Assembly (NCBI GenBank): GCA_039707465.1
Contig: CM077653.1
Location: 4,484,684-4,548,683 of the forward strand
Reading direction: 5' to 3'
DNA length: 64,000 nucleotides
Origin: Rhabdophis nuchalis
Lineage: Eukaryota > Chordata > Lepidosauria > Squamata > Natricidae
The position numbers were made by a program, and so were the translations under genes. Of this stretch, positions 9,476-20,200 are shown piece after piece (position 1 is the first letter of the stretch; each line of letters starts with the position of its first letter). The notes beneath the pieces are model-generated. The model worked only from the letters and a program-made list of their open reading frames with translations. It was not told where the DNA came from and made no database searches.

Positions 9476-10629
9476 GAAACGCAAAGGTGGTCCCATCTGG
9501 ACCTGTGTTTCTGAAAACGTCGAAAACGAAAACGTTGAATTTCGCTTACGTGTACTCTTTTTTTGCATCTCATGCTTTGAATCTGTGAATCACAAATCAG
9601 AGTTTTGAGTTTGAAACTTCCGAGAAATGAGTGGGCCGATTAATAAAATGTCTTCTCGCTGAGGGGGTAACTTCTTCGGGGCTGCAAGACAGCTAAGGCA
9701 CAGAGAGCCGATTTATTCTGCTCCTGGGCACTCTGAGCTCAGAGTAAAAGCAGTTTTCGACTGACCTTTCTTCCTACTCACATGTAAATGAAATGCAGGC
9801 TTTTGTTAATTTTCCCGGGTCTATTGATAAAATGTGGTAATTCTAGAAAGATCTCTCTTTGGATCCCCCAGTGGGAAGAGGAGATTAGATCAATTCAAAT
9901 ATAATGCCTTTATCCCTTTTTAAATTGTTTTGCTGTAGCTGCCACCCATTACAGACCTTCAACTTCGTAGCCCCAAGAGACACCTAAGTGAGGATTGCAG
10001 ACTTAGGCTATGCTTTCCTCTGTTCCATGTTAAAATGGCCACCTTGGACTTTTGCCAAGTCTGGGCTCTTACACAGGTTATCTGAGACTCCCCTATGATA
10101 AGTAAAATACTAGGAGCTCTTTCTGCAATGAATGTTGGATGAGTTTTGATTTCCAGACGAGTTAATTTACATCCAACCTTAAAGAGATTTATTTTTTTCC
10201 CTCGGAGTCCAGTGTGAGATTTGACTTCTGGATGCATTAATATATTGATGAGAATGATGGGTTATCTCTGATCTTGGTGGATGCAATTACTGAGATTTCA
10301 AGTTCAGTTAAATCAGAACAGAATGCTTTTGCAGTTCCCAGCCCTTGTGAAGAGATAAAGTTTGCCTTGATAACGAGGGAGGTGGGACCAATCGTTTTAT
10401 TTAGGTCACCGTGTCTACTAGGAATGACAACTTTATCTTCACTTTCTTAGAAAGAAAAATACAATGGCCTTTTCACACTGTTAAAGGACAGAGAGGGGCC
10501 TTTTCATTTTTCCACTCTACCTGGTTGTCTTCGAGAGGAGCATTTATTTGCTTTTTATACCAATTCTTTTCTAGAACATGGAGAACAAACATCGCAGATA
10601 AATAGGTATTTTATTGAATTGATTATTTT
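9476..10629. other. Intergenic sequence, no feature
   Basis: No exon-like protein similarity, RNA gene or recognised repeat is seen between the MITE and the CR1 fragment. Confidence 0.4.
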
Positions 10630-11036
10630 TCGAATTCAGCTGGACATATGAAAACATAGGAGGAACGGTTACAGGAACTGTGTATGTCTGGCTTAATGAA
10701 AAGAAGGACTAGGGGAGACATGATAGCAGTTTTCCAATATTGCCACAAAGAAGAGAGAGTCAAGCTATTCTCCAAAGTACCTCAGAGCAGGACAAGAAAC
10801 TATGGGTTGAAGCTAATCAAGGAGAGAAGCAACTTAGAACTAAGGAGGAGTTTCCTGACAGTGAGGACAATTAATCAGTGGAACAACTTGCCTCCAGAAG
10901 TTGTGAATGCCCCAACACTGGATGTTTTTAAGAAGATGTTGGATAACCATTTGTCTGAAGTAGTGTAGGGTTTCCTGACTAAGCAGGGGGTTGGACTAGA
11001 AGACTTCCAAGGTCCCTTCCAACTCTGTTATTTTAA
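10630..11036 (+). mobile_element. CR1 LINE fragment (C-terminus of ORF2 and 3' end)
   Basis: The frame 10684-10968 reads MKRRTRGDMIAVFQYCHKEE, then KERSNLELRRSFLTVRTINQ and WNNLPPEVVNAPTLDVFKKM. This is the conserved region after the reverse transcriptase of CR1 elements. It is followed by the CR1 3' end GGGGGTTGGACTAGAAG..CCCTTCCAACTCTG. The 5' part is missing, as usual for truncated LINE insertions. A close relative is at 39495-39966. Confidence 0.9.
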
Positions 11037-11299
11037 GCTTTCTAAGGTTCTTACTCGTGTGCGCTATTTGTCTCTGTATCTTAAACTACTAACAAAATGT
11101 TGTAGGCTTCAGATTCAAATTTTATTACTTACTTTATTACTTTTATTACTTGAAGGAATCTTTCTTCAATTCAGAAATCCGTCGTATCTTCTGAATCAGC
11201 CTCCTTTGCTTCTACATTTTAGTCAAACAATATTATATTCTGCTTTCCACCCTCTGCATAAGATGCCATTGTAGTTTTTGAACTAGCTTTGTAAGATAG

Positions 11300-11520
11300 C
11301 AATAACACATCGATTTATACACCGCTTCACAGTGTTTACAGCTCTCTCTAAGCGGTTTACAGAGTCAGCGTATTGCCCCCAATAATTTGGGTCCTCATTT
11401 TACCAATCTCGGGAGGATGGAAGACTGATTTCAACCCTGAGCTGCTCAGAATCGAACTGCTGGCAGTGGGCTGAGTCAGCCTCCAGTACTGCATTCTAAC
11501 CACTGTGCCATCATGGCTCT
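11300..11520 (-). mobile_element. tRNA-derived SINE (minus orientation)
   Basis: Reverse-complement reading gives a tRNA-like head (GGCACAGTGGTTAGAATGC, B-box-like AGTTCGATTC at about 11449-11459) followed by a body with CTCTGTAAACCGCTTAGAGA and GCGGTGTATAAATCG. This is a common squamate SINE layout; the LINE partner is not identified here. Confidence 0.65.
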
Positions 11521-11530
11521 TTGACTAGAT

Positions 11531-11645
11531 CACAGGTGTCAAACTCATGGTGTCACGTTGCCATCACGTGAAATTTCAGGGCGGTTTCCTCTTCACAGAG
11601 CTGAGGTAGGCATGGGTTAAGCATGACGTCCATTTGACATCCCTG
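11531..11645. mobile_element. hAT-type MITE (about 115 bp)
   Basis: Ends CACAGGTGTCAAACTCA and TGACATCCCTG are flanked by GACTAGAT and GATTAGAT (7 of 8 bases equal). Confidence 0.7.
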
Positions 11646-13960
11646 GATTAGATTCTAGTCAGTCTAAGCCTGTAAATACTGGATCCTAGGACTCCTTTCA
11701 AAAAGAAATATAATGACTGCAAAAAGGATTTAAATACATCTGTAATCCTATTTTCTCTCCTTGGTAAAATGACAACGGAAATGTCATAAAACTACTAAGA
11801 TGACAAATTAAGTTTAGGAAGCACCCTGCATGTTAAACAGTTCATATTTAAAATATACAACAGCCTTGGGAAATAAATATTTTAAAAATGGAGAAAAAGC
11901 CACAATTCTTATTAGAATATAATAAATACAAGAAGATAGCAGAATTTACTTTGATACACAAACTAGTTAACTCATTTCCTCAAGACCATTGTAATGGGCT
12001 AAATATTTGTGTACAGGATAATCATAAATGGTCTGAAAAGTGAAAAAGACAGGAGTGGGGCCTAGGGATAGGAAAACTGAGCATTAGTGTCACTCAATAT
12101 AAAGCACTGAATAGTTTCTAGCTATAATGCAAAAGAGAGAAATGTGGCAGGTAAAGATTTTTCACAATTGCATAGAAAAGCTATGCTGGTTTGGCATCTC
12201 GTTTTCAGGAAAGGGATAATAATAATAATGATCCATGTTTCAGGATTGCTTAAGTAAACCAGTTAATGTATATGATGCCCATTTGAACCTAAAAATAACA
12301 AAATATTAAAATATGCTTAATTTATTTTAACAATCTGGTATTTTTTTCTGCTTCTCCAGCAGGGTTGTCATTCTCTTTTTATATTATAAAATATAATTCA
12401 ATCGTCAAAGTACCATGATGCATGACAGTAAATCAAGATGATCTAAGTACTGTATTAAAGTTAGTATAGTTTTTAATTAATATGCCTGAATTATTTTTCC
12501 CCCCAAAAAATATTTCGCAAATATGCAATTGGTTTCTTCAAATTGAGGCTGCTTTTCTTGTGCAAAGAGAAAACCTGTCAGAATTTGTCTGTGATCTCAG
12601 GTAACATTGATGAGTTTTGCACTTCAGCTTTTCTAAGCTTAGCTCTGAATGAACTAAGGTTGAATGTAATGTATTCCACAGCCAAATGGGAATGCAAATG
12701 AGTGCAGAAAGATCTCTGTGATTTTCAGTGGAAAGCTACAATGACTGATTTGTCTGATCAAAAAAAAACACACACCACGACAGTCGTTCCAGATTCTATG
12801 CCCAGACTGCGTTTATGAGTGACCTTAAAAAGGAAATTCCTGTTTTCATTTGCAGGAATAAACTGGGATACTAACACTTATGCAAAGCCTTCCATTTGAT
12901 ACCTTGCCGGTTTATTTGCTCTGACAGATTTAATTTTTAAGCTGTCTGAACCAGTAAGGCCTTGTAATGTAAACTCTAGTGTTTGAAACTGATAGCCTTC
13001 GGTAGTTTAAAAAATACTCATTAAAGCAATACCGACTAGGTATCAGACCCATCAACAACCTCATACAAGTGGCATCCAGAAATATTGGTAAAATTGTTTG
13101 CTCACCAACTACTGTCATCCTCCCATATTCTCATGTGATTTTTTCCCCCTATATTTTATTCTCTGCTCCAACAGATAATTTGGTTTAGCATTCAAAAATC
13201 AAAACCACCCACTACTCGTTATAAATATGATTGATGCACTTTCAGTTTCAGGAGAAGGCCGAAGAGACCCAAATCTTTACTGGGTTACTTAGTCAATATT
13301 TACACCTTTCAAAGAAAAATTGGAAGTGGGGCTCTATTCCTATGCCTTTTAGAAATTGAAAAACTAGGAGGGAATTTTGGCTTGTTCCTCTTTTGATCCC
13401 GTAGTTTATAAATCTGGGTCAATTATTTGAAGAAAGATGGAGAAAACCCAAGTTGTAAGATAGACATAATTTGAAGACCTTTGTGAGTTTAAATATATGC
13501 TGAATATCTTAGCTATTCTTGCTTTGAAATGAGCAGAGCTTCATCTATGTATGAATAAAATCCTCATGTCTGTTTGGTATTGGGTGAAATGCCGCATCGT
13601 TGGACAAAACTTTTTTTAACAAAGTTGCTTCAAATGTGTTAACCTATAGAATGCTGGGATCCAAGAGGGTAAAACTTGGGAATTGTTTTGCTGCTTCAGC
13701 ACTACCGTGCTGTTCAGTGCCACTGCTGTCATTGTTGCGTGATCCTTATTTTCAATGCTCCCTGACAGGTTCCCACAAATCAAGGGGGATTCCAGGAGGA
13801 AATGATTGCCAACACTCCTATGCTCCTTCCCACTTTCCCATTAGCAAAAGTTTTGCTTGTGGGCAGCTTATAACGAGAAAGACAATGGAGAAATGGCCCA
13901 GTCCCTCTGTGGTAGCACCAACATTGGCCATTCATTCACTCCCTTGCTCCCTCCTGCAGG
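11646..13960. other. Intergenic AT-rich sequence, no feature
   Basis: About 2.3 kb of mostly unique AT-rich DNA. No exon, RNA gene or recognised repeat was seen on either strand. Confidence 0.4.
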
Positions 13961-13963
13961 GAA

Positions 13964-14223
13964 AGAGGGAGGGAGGAAAGGAAGGAAGGAAGGAAGGAAG
14001 GAAGGAAGGAAGGAAGGAAGGAAGGAAAAATAGAAGGGAAGAAGAAAGAAAAATGGGAGGGAACAAGAAAGAAAAATGGGAGGGAGGGAAGAAGAACAGA
14101 GTAGGAGGGAGAGAAAAAGAGAGGGAGGAAGAAAGAATAGAGTATGAGAGTAATAGAGTATGAAGGAGGGAAGGAAGGAAAAATGGGAGGGAGGGAGAAG
14201 GAAGAATACAGTATGAGGAAGGA

Positions 14224-14259
<36 letters not shown>

Positions 14260-14383
14260 AGGAAGGAAGGAAGGAAAAAGGGGAAAATGGGAGGGAGAAT
14301 ACAGTATGCAGAAGGGGGGAGGGAGAGAGGGAGAGAGAAAGATAGCTAGATAGCTAACTAGAGATAGAGATAGATGGATGGAT

Positions 14384-14466
<83 letters not shown>
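13964..14466. repeat. Compound purine microsatellite: GGAA, GAAA, GATA
   Basis: (GGAA)n at 13970-14026, degenerate GGGA/GAAA purine runs to 14340, and (GATA)n at about 14384-14466. The + strand is nearly all purine before the GATA block. The long Ser/Tyr/Leu or Lys/Arg/Glu frames across it are composition artefacts. Confidence 0.95.
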
Positions 14467-14467
<1 letters not shown>

Positions 14468-15067
14468 CTGGATGGATAATTCTGTGAGTTGAAGCCCACC
14501 TAATTTAAAGTTTCCAATATTGAGAAATACAGGTGCACCCCTCAAGTGTAGTGAAAGGTGCAGTTAATTCATCTCTCTCCAAGGGTTATTTAGTTATACA
14601 AGAGCCACTGATCAAAGTCACCTTGCAGAATATTTAGGGAGCATCAATAAGCCTTGACAACAGCAGAGGTGGTCATTGCAAACAAGGGTCCTACCACTCC
14701 GAAGAAAGGAGAATTAAGAGGTGGAAAGAAAAGCATCCAGCCAACATTCAGGGTTACATTTAAAACTCTCCTGTCTCCGCAGAAAAAGAATTAATGTGGC
14801 GCTTCTCAGGGACTCTCTTGGATAAAATGTACTTTTCAACCTTATGTAACCTCCCCCCGCCCCAATTTAGCACCGATTTCATTCAGAAAGTAAACCAGCT
14901 TCAGCACCCAGCATCCGGACAGCCACAGCGGATGGCATTTTCAACCTTAAACTAGGACGCTCCAGGCCAGCCAGCTTTGATGGCTTACCAAGGGTCCATG
15001 TCCATGCCAACAAATCGGGGTTTAAACAAGCCAAGGAGACTCCCAAAGGTGCTTTTTTTCTCCCCAA

Positions 15068-15240
15068 GAGTCAACTTGGATTTTCTTGGTTTTTCTTTGA
15101 AGACGTTTCGCTTCTCATCCAAGAAGCTTCTACAGCTCTGACTGAAGTGTTGCTAACTGATCCATTCCCCACTATTCAGTCAGAAAGGAAGAAGCTTCTT
15201 GGATAAAAACTTTGAAAGAAAAACCAGAAAGTCCAAGTTG
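15068..15240. mobile_element. Penelope-like element fragment forming a foldback, with hammerhead-like core
   Basis: The left arm (15074-15134) and right arm (15185-15240) are inverted copies of CAACTTGGA..GGTTTTTCTTTG..GAAGCTTCTTGGAT. On the - strand, 15099-15135 reads CTGTAGA, GCTTCT, TGGATG, AGAAGC, GAAAC: a hammerhead layout with a perfect 6-bp stem II and intact GAAA but one change in CTGANGA. Related fragments are at 48050-48170 and 55345-55460. Assignment to Penelope-like elements rests on the ribozyme motif and is inference. Confidence 0.5.
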
Positions 15241-15294
15241 GGAAAGGGGGAAGCACCTTTGCAACAACCATGACCTGGATGACCAAGAAAGAAT

Positions 15295-15812
15295 AGAAAA
15301 TAGAATAGAATAGAATAGATATTGGAATGTGTAATAGAAGACTAGAATAGAAATAGAAGAATAGAATAGGAATAGAAGAATAGAATGGAAAATAGAAGAA
15401 CAGAATAGGAATAGAATAGAAAATAGAATAAGGATAGAAGAACAGAATAGGAATAGAAGAATAGAATAGAAAATAGAATAGAAATAAGAATAGAATAGAT
15501 ATTGGAATGTGTAATAGAAGAATAGAATAGAAAATAGAAGAATAGAATAGGAATAGAATAGGAATGGAAGAATAGAATAGAAATAGAATACAATAGAAAA
15601 TAGAAGAATAGAATAGGAATAGAAGAATAGAAAATAAATAGTAGAATAGAAAATAGAATAGAATAGGAATAGAATAGAAAATAAATAGTAGAATAGAAAA
15701 TAGAATAGGAATAGAATAGAAAAGAAATAGAATAGAAAAGAGAAGAACAGAATAGGAATAGAATAGAAATTAGAATAGAATAGAAATTAGAATAGAATAG
15801 AAATTAGAATAG
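15295..15812. repeat. AATAG pentanucleotide array
   Basis: About 0.5 kb of (AATAG)n and variants (AGAAT, GGAAT, AAAT), including two copies of an ATTGGAATGTGTAATAGAAG segment (about 15321 and 15501) that show block duplication. It abuts a LINE 3' end at 15813. ATAGA-type arrays attached to LINE 3' ends are known from snake genomes. Confidence 0.95.
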
Positions 15813-15975
15813 ACTTCTTTATTGGCCAAGTGTGATTGGACACAGGAGGAATTTAGCCTTGGCACAGATGCTCTCAGTGTACATAAAAAGAATTGTCAAG
15901 AATCATAAGGTGCAACATTTAATGATAGTCATAGGATACTAAATAAGCAATCAGGAAACCCTCAATAGACACAAG
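15813..15975 (-). mobile_element. LINE 3' end adjoining the AATAG array
   Basis: TTCTTTATTGGCCAAGTGTG followed by ATTGGACACAGGAGGAATTT matches the block at 36037-36120, where the same LINE has coding sequence on the - strand. The 3' terminus of the element therefore faces the microsatellite. Confidence 0.7.
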
Positions 15976-16019
15976 CCAAGGGACTCGACTATAGGAAGCG
16001 CCTCAAGGAAGCGCAATGG

Positions 16020-16140
16020 GAACGGCAGTTATTCCCCCCCACCGCCGCCGTTAGGGAGGCACGCGGAGGTGGCGGGGGGGGGGGAAGACTTTCAAACGGA
16101 AAGAGGCGGGAAAAGCCGTTGGGCCGCGCGCGGCGGCCGT

Positions 16141-16182
<42 letters not shown>

Positions 16183-16600
16183 CCCCGCGGGGGCGCATGC
16201 GCGCCTCCCGCGGCCCTTTCCCGGCGCCGCCGCGTCTCCCGGGCAACGGCGCGTGGCGCCCGCCTCTCACGTGAGGGGGAGTCACGTGATGTTTGGTTTT
16301 CATTTCTCCGGCTCCCTCCTCCCCCTGCGGTCGCGCGCGCTGCCTCGCTCCTTCCTTCCCTCCTTCCTGCCGGCCTTCCTCCCCATCCCGGGCGGGCGAG
16401 CGAGCTGTTTCCGGGTCAATGCAGGACGCGGCCGCCGGACGGGGAGCGTAAAAGCGGAGGGGCCCGGTGAGGAGGGGACGGAGGGAAGGGTTGGGAAGGC
16501 GAGGAAGGAAGGGACCGCAGCCGCCCCCCCCCCTCATCCTGTCCCCCCCCCCCCATTCCCCGCCGTGTCCGCCTCCTGGCCTGGCAGTGCTGAGAAGACG
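16020..16600 (+). promoter_or_regulatory. CpG island, probable TBCEL promoter
   Basis: This is the only dense CpG stretch in the window. It contains an NRF1-type palindrome GCGCATGCGC (16193-16202), two CACGTG E-boxes (TCACGTGA at 16267-16274 and GTCACGTGAT at 16281-16290) and no TATA box, as expected for a housekeeping promoter. A (GA)n run lies at 16142-16178. TBCEL starts coding 7 kb downstream, in the exon at 23382, and no other gene start is near. A possible 5' UTR exon donor is CCCG/GTGAGG at 16466/16467. Transcription start and exon boundary are inferred. Confidence 0.75.
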
Positions 16601-16629
16601 GGAAGGGTTAAGGGGGAAGGAGGGGGAGA

Positions 16630-17240
16630 CCACGGTCCAGTGGAGCCTCCTTGCCCAACAGCAGTCCACCTTGAGTTCCTAAAGCGCTGGAGGAAGGGGA
16701 GGCCGGAAAACATCCCCCCCCCCCATCCTTCACCTTGGTTGGAATCAGTGGGCTGGGGGGAGGGAGGGAGGTGAGAGAGGTTGTGGTCCAGTGGAGCCTC
16801 CTAGACCACCAGCAGTCTACCTTGAGCTCCTACAGCGCTGGAGGAAGGGGAGGCCGGACCCCCCCCCCTCCTCCACCTTCTTGGGGAAGGGGCCTTGGTT
16901 GGAAAAAAGTGGGCTGGGGGGGGAGGGAGGTGAGAGAGGTTGTGGTCCAGTGGAGCCTCCTTGACCATCAGCAGCCTACCTTGAGCTCCTAAAGCGCCCT
17001 TGGGGATGATTTCTAGAGAAAGGGGAGGACTAACTCCCCCCTCCCCCCCCTGTTTCCATCCTGGATGGAAACAGTGGACTGAGTGCTGGAGATGAGAAAG
17101 GCTGCTGTCCAATGGAACTTCCGTGTCCAGCAGCAGTCCACCTTGAGTTCCTAAAGCGCTGGAGGAAGGGGAGGCCGGACCACCCCCTCCCTCTTGGGGG
17201 AGGGACCCTGGATGGAAACAGTGGGCTGAGAGGAAGAAAG
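16630..17240. repeat. Four-copy minisatellite, 151-162 bp unit
   Basis: Units begin GTCCAGTGGAGCCTCC at 16635, 16786, 16945 and (diverged) 17107. Each contains CAGCAGTCCACCTTGAGTTC, AAAGCGCTGGAGGAAGGGGA and a C-rich then G-rich block. The third unit is interrupted. It lies in TBCEL intron 1, directly after the CpG island. A 234-residue frame on the - strand (16801-17505) comes from the repeat and has no similarity I recognise. Confidence 0.9.
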
Positions 17241-20200
17241 GCAGCCTGCTTCTCAAGCCCCCATGTATCCCTATGCAGAGGGCAGTCAGAGGATGCTTTG
17301 AGAGGCAGCCTTTCTCCAAAGCCCTGGGAACAAGATTGTGGGGAAGGGGACAGAAAGATGCTGGTGGCTTTCTGGGAAGAAGAAGAAGAAAGTAGTGGAT
17401 CCTGGAAGGGGGAAGCAGGAGGCCTGCAAAAGAGATTGCCAGCAGGTGCCGACCAGCCCCAGATATACTATCTAAGCACAAGAGGTAGAATTGGGTCCTT
17501 CTCAAGACCCCCTTCCACCTCCCTGGTGGGTAGCTGGTGGGAAGAGAAGGTCAGCATTCTCATAGTTAGCAGTAGGGGGAAAAGAGGCCTGGAACAGGAA
17601 AAATATTGGTTCAAAGAGGTGAGAAACAACAATGGCCTCAAATGCCTGCTTCATTTGCATTTCCACAGATAACCACAGCTTCCAATAGTTGATTATTATT
17701 GGGGGGGGGGGAACTCCCATAAATATATGTATATATTTAAAAAACCCGACAGTCTGATTTATAACTTTCTTTAGGGATCCAGCCGTTGAATTTCATTTTT
17801 GATTTGTTAACCTCTGAAGGGCTTTGTGAGCCGAGGAGCTTAGTAAATCAATGCTTTTTCAGATAAAATAGTAACATTGATAACATTGGTACAGATAAAA
17901 TATTTTCTTTGGGGACAGACTGAGACTGTTATGTGGTGACAGTGGCAAGATCAGCTGCTGTGGCCACTGGCCCCTCCAGTCTTGAAGCCAGATCTTCTAG
18001 ATTTTTCAAAAACACCATAATTCACAATTTACCTTATAGAAAAAGTATCATGCAGTATCCTATCCTTGACATTAATCCTTTAAATGCACCTGCTTCTGTA
18101 TTTCCTAATAATCAGTCACATTGCTATGGTTTCCATCTCCAGCCATCCAAATGGTTAATGTCCTTGCATAAATATTAAGAGCATAACTATGATAGCATGT
18201 TGTTGAACAATTTGGTGAGTTATTAGTATGTTGCCTTCAGCAATGTGAGAGGAGTTACAGAAGTCTTGGGGAGGGGAGAAGCACGAGCCTCCTGTTGTGC
18301 CATCCAAGAACCATCTGGTCCAACTATTTCAGTGTGTAGAACATGGCATCTGGTTTTCAGAAGTATACAACCTCTGCTCTCAGGAAAGGCAGTACTTTAA
18401 ATGCTACCAGGCTTTTAGCATTTAAAAGAGTCAACTATAATTTTTTCTATGTTGCCATTTGTAAAACCTGAGCTTATTGATCAGCCCTTTGCAATGCATG
18501 AAGAATGTCTTACGTTGAATCCTTCCATATTCTATTTAGAAAAAGTGGAGGTGACGTAATTTTTCAATGGAACCTTCTGGTAAATCCACTACCATTTAGA
18601 GTAGCCTAATTCATACAATCTGGTGGATCAGATTGTCCAAAAGGATTTATGGGGGAAAAACAGAATCCGCAGGAAGACTATATATACAAATTAGGCTAAA
18701 TTTAAGAGATAATTCTGTAAAAGACAATGTCATCTGTCCTTTATGATAATTATAGGAGTCTTCAGAGCAGCCATTGATTTAAAAAAAGATTTGAAATAGT
18801 ACCTAAACTTTGTATTTTATCAGGAATTGGACAAATAAATACTATTCTCTGTATAGGTTCTTGTTATAAACTGGATCGTGATGATATTTAATCTGCCCTT
18901 ACATCTCAGCTTCTCCTAGTCAAAAAATGAGCCTATTTATTTCTTAGTGTAGAGCAGGTTAATTCAGGAAATGAACTATCAAGCAATTCATAGTAGACTC
19001 CATGTTAGGGTTTGAACTTTCTGTTAAGGTTTTCCTATCACATCTGCAGGTTCATCATTTGTAGCACATAGATTTACCGGTAAATGACATTTGCAGAGAG
19101 CTAGTAATGCTTGTCCATGGTTAGTTGTATTAACATATTGGCAAATAGGTGCACCTGGTGAGATTGTATTACCTGTCTCTTGGTAAAAGTTTTTATTTAT
19201 CCCAAACTAAAGGCAAGTGTTAGCATCTTATTGAAGAGCAATCATAATATTCTGTTTTCTGATTTACAAATTGAGAGTGAGATTGAAGGTTTAACTTTGG
19301 CCAGAGCTTGAATGGGAAACTGTCTCAAACCTAATTTAAGATCTTCAATACTTTCATAATGGAAGAAAGGCAGTTTGAAAGAGAAAACATCACCAGAGAG
19401 TAAATGGAGTTCTATTATAAGATTGTTATTTTATAGGAGCGCAAATATGTAGCTAATGTACCTCGATCCCTGTCCTCATCATCCCAGCTTTTCTTATTCA
19501 AGTATTAATATTTTTAGAGACAGTGTATTTTTTAAGTGCTGTTGACTATCTTCCCCTTGTGTAATATGCTTGGTAATTTCTTCATTGGCTTTTAACTACC
19601 TTGGAAAGTGCATAACTTTTAAAAAGTCCAAGAGTTTAGTTTAGTAAAATGGAAGAATTGTTTTGCTATATTTGTGGCAAGTGTTGTCAAAGGGCCTCAT
19701 CTTAAGAGTTTAAGAATTAACTGTTTTTTATAGATAGCAGATGCCTCATCTGCATTTAATAACAGACATTTTTAAACATTTAAGTTGCATTCAGGAAACA
19801 CTTTGGTTTTCTTAGTGGAAGCTTGATTTTTCCAGAGAAGGAAAGTGGGTTATTAACACTCAGGAAACCTTGATAATACTGATTTTTGGGAAAAGCCAAG
19901 AAATGTTTCCACTCATGTTTATATTTCTGTTCCCCATCCCCAAGACTAAGCCCTCCATAATTTTTTCCCCATGTTCCAGAAGGTGTATGGTTTTAACTTT
20001 GGTTACAAATGCTCCTTTTCAGAAGGAACAAAGGTTACTCTGTTTCCACATTTTAGAATTATTTTCTGTTGATGTTTTGAAGTATGATTACTTTGACAAA
20101 CCCAGTAATCGATACAACAAGCCTTTGTAGTGCTCAGAAGCTATTGTTAAAAGTTCAGTCTATGAAATATTTCCACGTTGAGTGATACTTTATGAACCTT

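Noticed and set aside
13936..14499. 187-residue frames on both strands with LSIYLSIYLS or KEGRKEGRKE runs
   Set aside because: Translation of GGAA and GATA microsatellites.
15989..16774. 226- and 173-residue frames across the CpG island
   Set aside because: GC-rich promoter DNA lacks stops by composition; Pro/Arg/Gly-rich with no family similarity, and TBCEL coding starts downstream.
16801..17505. 234-residue frame on the - strand
   Set aside because: Consists of repeated segments from the 151-162-bp minisatellite; no conserved domain.
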